Positions 1-4,141 of a stretch of 5,009 nt of DNA are shown here, one piece after another. The notes below the pieces were generated by a model that worked only from the letters and a program-made list of their open reading frames with translations, was not told the DNA's origin and did no database searches. Position 1 is the first letter of the stretch; every line of letters begins with the position of its first letter. Made by a program: the position numbers and the translations under genes. The DNA is from Verrucomicrobia bacterium UBA1629 (lineage in GTDB: Bacteria > Verrucomicrobiota > Kiritimatiellia > RFP12 > UBA1067), in NCBI GenBank assembly GCA_002321305.1, contig DCMF01000061.1, positions 1 through 5,009 of the forward strand. The letters run 5' to 3'.

Positions 1-137
1 ACGCGCCCGCCGCCGAACTTCAGGTCGCGGCTCACCCCGTCGATCAGCCGCTCGACGTGCGTCGCCCTGTCGCTGCGCGTCCAGCCGCAGTTCTTCGCGT
101 ACCAGTACGCCGAGTGCTCGTAGGTCTTCCGTGCCAT
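1..137 (-). CDS. Unrecognised protein, N-terminal part only
   Basis: A minus-strand reading frame opens at the ATG at 137-135 and stays open for 45 codons to the left edge, so only the N-terminus is visible. The start is supported by a near-perfect Shine-Dalgarno sequence, AAGGAGGA (minus strand 150-143), five bases upstream, and by an extended -10 promoter about 50 bases further up. The visible protein is polar and rich in aromatic and basic residues. It begins MARKTYEHSAYWYAKNCGW and continues through a charged segment (residues 20-40) to a glycine-rich stretch at 42-44. There is no signal peptide or membrane segment in this part. I do not recognise the family and assign no function. GC-rich third positions match the other genes here. 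It is transcribed divergently from the rest of the window, so it is probably not part of the lipid-modification operon. The ribosome binding site makes it likely to be a real gene; its product remains unknown. Confidence 0.7.
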   Translation of the reverse strand, partial: MARKTYEHSAYWYAKNCGWTRSDRATHVERLIDGVSRDLKFGGGR

Positions 138-192
138 GTCCGTCCTCCTTCTTTTTCTGCCATTTCGGACGCTTTTCGTGCCGATGGCGCAT

Positions 193-203
193 ATTATACC
201 ATA
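193..203 (-). promoter_or_regulatory. Extended -10 promoter of the minus-strand gene
   Basis: Read on the minus strand, 203-193 is TATGGTATAAT: a perfect TATAAT hexamer (198-193) preceded by TGG, which is the TGn extension of an extended -10 element. No TTGACA-like -35 is visible at the usual 16-18 base spacing, as expected when the extension substitutes for it. Initiation would fall near 186, giving a leader of about 50 bases before the ATG at 137. The identical 11-mer occurs at 300-310 on the other strand. Confidence 0.7.
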
Positions 204-299
204 AATGAGAACTCTCTGCGGAAAAATCTTAAACTCGTTCATTCGTCGAACTGCGGCGGTCTGTGTCGTTTCGCTCTCACGAAGTAGGTGTCCCCGAAA

Positions 300-310
300 T
301 ATGGTATAAT
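300..310 (+). promoter_or_regulatory. Extended -10 promoter facing the structured RNA and operon
   Basis: TATGGTATAAT contains a perfect -10 hexamer at 305-310 with the TGG extension at 302-304. The expected -35 position (about 282-287, AAGTAG) does not resemble TTGACA. Transcription would start near 316-318. The first open gene begins only at 684, so the promoter serves either a short RNA ending at the terminator near 435 or an unusually long leader of about 367 bases. It is the only strong promoter I can see upstream of the gene at 684. Confidence 0.7.
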
Positions 311-316
311 TCACGC

Positions 317-435
317 CGTTCGCGGTGGATGCCCGGAGAAGGGCGGTTTGGCGCGGGCGATTGATCTTTGATATCGGCGGCACGCGCTTTCATGGAGTTT
401 GCCGCCATCATCAAATGTGCGCAAGCGCATTTTTT
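317..435 (+). ncRNA. Candidate terminated RNA or riboregulatory leader, unknown family
   Basis: This interval is bounded by a strong extended -10 promoter and an intrinsic terminator, giving a transcript of about 119 nt if termination is efficient. Inside it I see a CCG-UUCG-CGG hairpin at the very 5' end (316-325), a small hairpin GCCC/GGGC (331-334 with 341-344), and a larger bulged hairpin. The larger one pairs 367-372 with 410-415 and 376-382 with 400-406, around a 3x3 internal loop and a 17-nt apical loop. The start of that loop, CGCGC (383-387), is complementary to GCGCG at 351-355, which would form a pseudoknot. The hairpin shares bases 413-415 with the terminator stem, so the two partly compete. 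It could be a free small RNA or the aptamer and terminator of a riboswitch-like leader for the operon at 684. I recognise no SRP, tmRNA, RNase P or named riboswitch consensus. Confidence 0.5.
413..435 (+). terminator. Intrinsic terminator with GCAA tetraloop
   Basis: Bases 413-420 pair with 425-432 in an 8-bp stem (one U-G pair), closed by the GNRA-type tetraloop GCAA at 421-424. A run of six T at 430-435 forms the end of the stem and the tail. The U-tract and the U-G pair both indicate plus-strand action. It lies about 120 bases after the promoter at 300-310 and about 250 bases before the next gene. It therefore either ends a small RNA or attenuates expression of the downstream operon. Confidence 0.65.
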
Positions 436-437
436 GC

Positions 438-593
438 TTCTACAGAAAACCGCTAATTTTCAGGACGGAAGTGAAGAATGTGGCTGCGCAGGCCTGCAGA
501 CAGGGGGCGCGTTTTGCGCTCCCTCGTAGTCTGCCCGCTCTGCGTGCCCGTTCTTGAATTTCTGTCCGGGCTCTTAGCGGTGCCTCTGTAGAG
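438..593 (+). ncRNA. Long rod-like fold-back, candidate structured RNA
   Basis: The whole interval folds back on itself around a centre near 513. Reading inwards, the paired blocks are 438-446/585-593, 450-456/574-580, 463-472/558-567, 474-480/549-555, 482-484/546-548, 486-491/540-545, 496-501/529-534 and 502-510/516-524, with a 5-base apical loop at 511-515. By hand count this gives 57 pairs, with about 73 percent of bases paired and only short internal loops. Six pairs are G-U when read on the plus strand and would be C-A mismatches on the other strand, so a plus-strand RNA is favoured. The shape recalls the rod of 6S RNA, with a 6x6 internal loop at 457-462/568-573, but I cannot match 6S consensus sequences and see no dedicated promoter immediately upstream. 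Other readings are a leader segment of the operon at 684, or an inserted palindromic element. A 37-codon reading frame (478-591) lies inside it. Confidence 0.5.
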
Positions 594-611
594 ATATCTC
601 GAACGAGGCAC
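580..611 (+). promoter_or_regulatory. Hairpin competing with the base of the rod
   Basis: GTGCCTC at 580-586 is perfectly complementary to GAGGCAC at 605-611, a 7-bp stem. Its 18-base loop contains the 10-base perfect palindrome GAGATATCTC (591-600). The left arm uses bases 580 and 585-586, which also pair within the 438-593 fold-back, so the two structures exclude each other at the base. No U-tract follows, so it is not an obvious terminator. A switch between alternative folds of a leader is one explanation. Confidence 0.35.
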
Positions 612-624
612 GCGCTTCTTTCTG

Positions 625-664
625 CCGCCGCGCGTTTCCGTTCTCCCTCCTAACAGCGCGGCGG
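625..664 (+). promoter_or_regulatory. All-GC hairpin just upstream of the transferase start
   Basis: CCGCCGCGC at 625-633 pairs perfectly with GCGCGGCGG at 656-664, nine G-C pairs around a 22-base pyrimidine-rich loop. It ends about 20 bases before the ATG at 684, directly against the purine-rich ribosome binding stretch GGGGAAGGAAG (662-672). The loop sequence TTCTC (641-645) can also pair with GAGAA (676-680) just before the start codon, a possible pseudoknot that would hide the start region. Its position suggests control of translation of the operon; that role is inferred. Confidence 0.45.
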
Positions 665-683
665 GGAAGGAAGACGAGAAGGA

Positions 684-2438
684 ATGAAGGATAAGAATGC
701 CGACAGGACGTCATGTCCAGAGACGAGGAAACGTAAACTCATGCTTGATGGTATTTGGGGGCAGGCGGCCGTCGTGTCCCTTGTCCTCTTCGGCGCCGTC
801 AACCTGTTTGACGTCATCGACCGATTCGGGTGGCAGGCGGTCGATCTTCCGCCTCTTCCGTTTGCCTTGTTCTCTTTCTGGGTCGCCTTGCGGAATGCCT
901 GCGGATACACCTTGCTCGCCGTTGCTCCCGTCTTCCTGTTCGGGCGTGCGGCACGATGGCTGCTGGCACCGGCTTTTGCCTTTGTCGCCGGCATTGAGGC
1001 CGCCTGCAAATACACGGAACTTGTCTGGCATGCGTCGCTGTCGGAGATCTGGATTTCGTTGCTCCTGAACACGTCCGTCATGGAAGCTCTCACCTTTCTG
1101 AAGACAGTCCTGACGCCGACGGCCGTCCTCGGCCTTCTTGCGTTTCTCCTTTTCCTTGCCTGTGGCGTCCGCGCCTTGATGCAGGCGCGCTATCCGCGCC
1201 CCTCTCCGCGCACGTTCGCCTGTGGCCTCGCCCTGGCCTTGCCGTTTCTCGTCCTGAACGTGCTGACCATGAACTGGCATTTCGGCGTCGCCCAGATGCG
1301 CTACACGAGCTTCATCGTCTCGTCCGTCATGTCCTGTCGCCAGATGAGAGGAATCCTGATGGCGTGCGCAAACGCGCAGCTTCCCGAATCCCTGCCACTC
1401 GCCGTCGAGGCAGATCGGGCGCCGAACGTCATCATCGTTCTCGGCGAGTCTGCCACGCGAAACAACTGGCACCTCTACGGCTATCCGCGCCGGACGACGC
1501 CGCGCATGGACGCGCTCTGCGCGGCGGATGGCGGCATCTGTTTCCGTGACGTCGTGGGCTTCTACCCTGCGACGGACGAGGCCATCTGCACGATGCTGAC
1601 GGACGTCTCGACCGACGACCTGTCCGCTGGATCGTGGACGCTTTCGGAGGTCTATCGCCGAGCCGGCTTTCGGAGCGTCCTCATCTCCAACAACCAGTTT
1701 GCGTGGAACGACTCGATGACGGGAACGCTCAACCGCATCTTCGCCAGCTGCGACGAGCGAATATCCCTGCACGCGGCGTTCCCGGACGAACGGAAGGTGC
1801 AGGGCAAGGTCTTTGACGAGCGGACGGCTGAACTGCTCCGTCGTGAGCTGGCACGTCCCGACAGTCGTCCCCGAATCGTCTTTGTTCATCTGGCGGGCAT
1901 CCACTATCCCGTCCATGACGTGAACCCGAAAGGAGATGACCACTTTTCGGATGCGGTGGAAGGCGAGACGCTGAAGGGGCTGGACGCACGGATGCGTGAC
2001 CGGCGCAACCGCTACGACAATGGCATCCTCTACGAGGACAAGGTTCTGGGGCTGCTTGTCGATGCCGTGAAGGCGGAGGGCCGCCGCCCCGCGTGCCTGC
2101 TCTTCGTCAGCGATCACGGCGAATCGCCGAGGTCTCCGGGATGGCGCGACTATGCGGACAATGACGTCTACGAGGTGCCGATGGTCGTGTGGTTTTCGGA
2201 ATCGTATCGGGAGGCGTTCCCCGATGTCGTCAGCCGAGCGCATGCGGCCGCTGGCCGTCCGATGCAGAGCGACGAGCTGACGTTCGGGCTGCTCGAGCTC
2301 GGACGGATCGCCGACGCACCCGGCTGGACGTCCGAGAAGAGCTTTCTCGATCCCGCCTTCAAGGGACGCTCCCGTCGCCGAATCGACAAGGGTCGCCGCG
2401 TCTATTCGAGGGCAATTCAAGAGAGGGGTGCGAAATGA
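684..2438 (+). CDS. EptA/CptA-like phosphoethanolamine transferase, inner membrane
   Basis: The 584-residue protein has the layout of the EptA/CptA/OpgE family. An N-terminal membrane domain has about five hydrophobic segments (near 24-44, 60-87, 89-107, 143-165, 178-198). A periplasmic alkaline-phosphatase/sulfatase-fold domain follows from about residue 246. Visible active-site elements are the metal ligand E255 in VLGES, the following LYGYPRRTTP signature (264-273), a candidate nucleophile T297 in PATDEA, H407 in AGIHYP, the YDNGILYEDKVL helix (444-455) and the metal pair D477-H478 in SDHGE. The histidine usually found shortly after DHGE (HG in EptA) is not evident. Such enzymes move phosphoethanolamine from phosphatidylethanolamine to lipid A, LPS core or another glycan; the acceptor cannot be read from sequence. 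The start at 684 is preceded by GGGGAAGGAAG (662-672) and by AAGGA too close to the ATG; M20 (741) is an alternative start. The gene overlaps dgkA by four bases. Its codon use looks less GC-biased than that of rseP/ispG. Confidence 0.85.
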   Translation: MKDKNADRTSCPETRKRKLMLDGIWGQAAVVSLVLFGAVNLFDVIDRFGWQAVDLPPLPFALFSFWVALRNACGYTLLAVAPVFLFGRAARWLLAPAFAFVAGIEAACKYTELVWHASLSEIWISLLLNTSVMEALTFLKTVLTPTAVLGLLAFLLFLACGVRALMQARYPRPSPRTFACGLALALPFLVLNVLTMNWHFGVAQMRYTSFIVSSVMSCRQMRGILMACANAQLPESLPLAVEADRAPNVIIVLGESATRNNWHLYGYPRRTTPRMDALCAADGGICFRDVVGFYPATDEAICTMLTDVSTDDLSAGSWTLSEVYRRAGFRSVLISNNQFAWNDSMTGTLNRIFASCDERISLHAAFPDERKVQGKVFDERTAELLRRELARPDSRPRIVFVHLAGIHYPVHDVNPKGDDHFSDAVEGETLKGLDARMRDRRNRYDNGILYEDKVLGLLVDAVKAEGRRPACLLFVSDHGESPRSPGWRDYADNDVYEVPMVVWFSESYREAFPDVVSRAHAAAGRPMQSDELTFGLLELGRIADAPGWTSEKSFLDPAFKGRSRRRIDKGRRVYSRAIQERGAK

Positions 2439-2854
2439 GGAGAATCGCGAAAGGAAAGGCAGCAGGGCCCGTGAAGCCGGCGGTGGCACGACCGGCTGGC
2501 GGGGGCGGGCTGCGGCATCTCCGGGCTGCGGCGGCGAACTCGCTGCGGGGACTGCTGGACGCGCTGCACGAGACGGCGTTCCGCCAGGAGTGCGCGGTTG
2601 GCGTACTGCATTACGCAGCGCTCCTTCTCGTGCCGATGGACATCGCGTTCTGCCTCGCGCTCGCGGCGGCTGGGGCGGCCGTCCTTGCCGCCGAGCTCCT
2701 GAACACGGCTGTCGAGGCTGTTGTCGATCTCGTCTCGCCGGCGTGGCATCCGCTCGCACGCAAGGCGAAGGACACGGCCAGCGCGTCCGTTTTCGTGCTG
2801 CTCGTCCTCACGCTCGCGCTTTGGTGCGCTGCGCTCGTCTCCGCTTTCGGGTGA
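2435..2854 (+). CDS. dgkA: Diacylglycerol kinase, prokaryotic integral membrane type
   Basis: The 139-residue protein is a recognisable DgkA, which phosphorylates diacylglycerol with ATP to phosphatidic acid in the inner membrane. It aligns to E. coli DgkA without gaps in the core, at a constant offset of 18 residues. E46 matches E28 in the AFRQE segment. E87, N90, E94 and D98 in ELLNTAVEAVVD match E69, N72, E76 and D80. K112 and D113 in ARKAKDTASA match K94 and D95. Three hydrophobic helices lie near 54-67, 70-90 and 115-136. The basic, Ala/Gly-rich N-terminus (1-26) is longer than in E. coli. The start ATG overlaps the upstream stop (ATGA, 2435-2438) and has GAGAGGGG (2421-2428) six bases upstream, pointing to translational coupling. 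Its partner releases diacylglycerol as by-product, so this gene probably recycles it. I see no strong terminator after it. Confidence 0.93.
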   Translation: MRRIAKGKAAGPVKPAVARPAGGGGLRHLRAAAANSLRGLLDALHETAFRQECAVGVLHYAALLLVPMDIAFCLALAAAGAAVLAAELLNTAVEAVVDLVSPAWHPLARKAKDTASASVFVLLVLTLALWCAALVSAFG

Positions 2855-2905
2855 GGCTCCAAGGCAGTGTGAAGTCTGAGGCACTTGCACACGACGGGCG
2901 CGCAG

Positions 2906-2916
2906 AATGGTATAAT
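2906..2916 (+). promoter_or_regulatory. Extended -10 promoter of rseP-ispG
   Basis: AATGGTATAAT places a perfect TATAAT at 2911-2916 behind TGG (2908-2910). The nearest -35-like hexamer, TTGCAC (2885-2890), is 20 bases away, too far for a normal spacer, so the TGn extension probably carries recognition. Initiation near 2922-2924 would give a leader of about 40 bases before the rseP ATG at 2963. It is the third ATGGTATAAT in the window. Confidence 0.75.
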
Positions 2917-2928
2917 ATGTCAAATCGC

Positions 2929-2941
2929 GCCGGCATCCGGC
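2929..2941 (+). promoter_or_regulatory. Small hairpin in the rseP leader
   Basis: GCCGG (2929-2933) and CCGGC (2937-2941) form a 5-bp all-GC stem with a three-base loop, a few bases after the predicted transcription start and about 20 bases before the rseP start codon. It could stabilise the mRNA 5' end. It has no U-tract and is not a terminator. It may be chance in GC-rich DNA. Confidence 0.3.
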
Positions 2942-2962
2942 CGTGCAACCTGACAGGAAACC

Positions 2963-4141
2963 ATGATCGAACTACTGACAACCGTCTTCTACATCGTCCT
3001 TTGCGTCCTTCTGTTCGCGCTCGCGATCCTCATTCACGAGTTCGGGCACTTCATTGTCGCCCTGAAGCTCGGCCTCCGCGTCGAGGCGTTCTCGATCGGC
3101 TTCGGGCAGGCGCTCTGGAAAAGGAAGGTCAACGGCGTCGAGTACCGCATCGGCTGGATTCCGCTCGGCGGCTACGTCTCGATTCCCGACGTCGATCCCG
3201 AAGGGACGAAGGCCTTGGAGAAATCGTCGAATTCGCGAGTTGACGAATCGCCGAATCGCGCGGATGCGCCGAAGGTGCGCATTCCGGCGTGGAAGGAGAT
3301 TCTCGTCTCGGTCGCGGGCCCGGCGATGAACATCGTCCTCGCGGTCGTGCTGGCGGTCGGCCTCTCCCTCGTGCCGGGCGCGAAGTTCGGGACGCTCGCG
3401 GCGAAGATCGGCAGCGTCCCCGAAAAGGGCCCGGCGTTCGAGGCGGGGCTCAAGGCCGGCGACGTCGTCAAGTCCGTCGGGGGGCGTCCGGTCGAGACGT
3501 GGTCGGAGATGCAGACGGAAGTCCAGATCGCGGGCGGCAAGCCCGTCGAGTTCGTCGTCGCGCGCGGCGCGGTGAGCCCGGCGGACGTGCGGCTCACCGT
3601 CACGCCGCAGCGCGACGCGGTGTCGGGCGCGTGGTACATTCTCGCGCTGAGCGAGACGAACACGACGGGAGCCGTCGCGTGGATGCCCGCGCGCAGTCCG
3701 TGGAAGCAGCTCGCGTGGGACGCGGGGTCGATCTTCCGCGTGCTGAAGGGCCTTGTCACGCCGAAGGAGGCGAAGGCGACGGCGGGCGCGCTCGGCGGCC
3801 CCGTGATGATCGCCGAGGGCCTGTACCGGCAGGTGCGCCGCGACAAGTGGGACGGACTTGGCTTCCTGCGCTTCCTGAACGTGAACCTCGCCGTCCTGAA
3901 CCTGCTGCCGATCCCCGTCCTGGACGGCGGCCTCATCCTTTTCGCCCTGATTGCGCTCGTCTGCCGGCGGCGGCTTCCGGACTGGTTCGTCGCCAAGGTC
4001 TCGATGGGCTTCATGTTCCTGTTGATTGGCCTCATGGGCGTCCTCATCCTGAAGGACAGCTGGCGCAGCTACAGGATCCACACCTTCAAGCCCGACAGCG
4101 CGGAGACGAATGTTCTCGAGAAAGCAGACCAGAAGCCTTAA
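2963..4141 (+). CDS. rseP: RIP-type site-2 zinc metalloprotease, RseP family
   Basis: The 392-residue protein is an intramembrane zinc protease of the M50B/S2P family, which cuts membrane-anchored anti-sigma factors and signal-peptide remnants inside the bilayer. HEFGH (residues 25-29) lies in the first hydrophobic segment and gives two zinc-binding histidines and the catalytic glutamate. The third ligand is D321 in NLLPIPVLDGG (313-323). GPxxN is present as GPAMN (119-123). One PDZ domain spans about 140-215, rather than the two of E. coli RseP. GALGGP (275-280) and a last membrane segment (346-363) follow. The stretch between GGYV and AGP is about 13 residues longer than in E. coli and is encoded by an 8-bp tandem repeat (residues 86-99). 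AGGA (2955-2958) sits four bases before the ATG. The gene has its own promoter and overlaps ispG by 32 bases. Its substrate here is unknown. Confidence 0.95.
   Translation: MIELLTTVFYIVLCVLLFALAILIHEFGHFIVALKLGLRVEAFSIGFGQALWKRKVNGVEYRIGWIPLGGYVSIPDVDPEGTKALEKSSNSRVDESPNRADAPKVRIPAWKEILVSVAGPAMNIVLAVVLAVGLSLVPGAKFGTLAAKIGSVPEKGPAFEAGLKAGDVVKSVGGRPVETWSEMQTEVQIAGGKPVEFVVARGAVSPADVRLTVTPQRDAVSGAWYILALSETNTTGAVAWMPARSPWKQLAWDAGSIFRVLKGLVTPKEAKATAGALGGPVMIAEGLYRQVRRDKWDGLGFLRFLNVNLAVLNLLPIPVLDGGLILFALIALVCRRRLPDWFVAKVSMGFMFLLIGLMGVLILKDSWRSYRIHTFKPDSAETNVLEKADQKP
3219..3258 (+). repeat. Degenerate 8-bp tandem repeat inside rseP
   Basis: Five consecutive octamers start at 3219, 3227, 3235, 3243 and 3251, and each approximates NCGAATCG; the best are ACGAATCG and CCGAATCG (3243-3258) and the third is the most diverged. 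Forty bases are not a whole number of codons, yet the frame stays open and encodes a hydrophilic Ser/Asn/Arg/Glu-rich linker (residues 86-99). The same unit recurs in ispG at 4967-4998. Confidence 0.6.

Noticed and set aside
392..529. 45-codon plus-strand frame beginning ATG at 392
   Set aside because: It has no ribosome binding site, starts inside a hairpin loop and runs through the terminator and into the rod, so it is best explained as a chance frame.
438..593. Firm identification of the rod as 6S RNA
   Set aside because: The rod shape and length fit roughly, but I cannot align known 6S consensus motifs, the internal bubble is small and no promoter lies directly upstream.
711..2759. Long minus-strand open frame opposite the transferase and dgkA
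   Set aside because: It is antisense to two clearly recognisable genes, is Arg/Pro/Ala-rich as expected from GC-rich antisense reading, and has no recognisable domain.
2860..2892. Terminator after dgkA
   Set aside because: Short complementary stretches such as GTGTG (2867-2871) and CACAC (2888-2892) exist, but the stem is weak, the loop is long and there is no T-run.
3219..3258. CRISPR-like or insertion-sequence origin of the octamer arrays
   Set aside because: The units are contiguous with no spacers, there are no terminal inverted repeats and no transposase remnant, so they are plain short tandem repeats.
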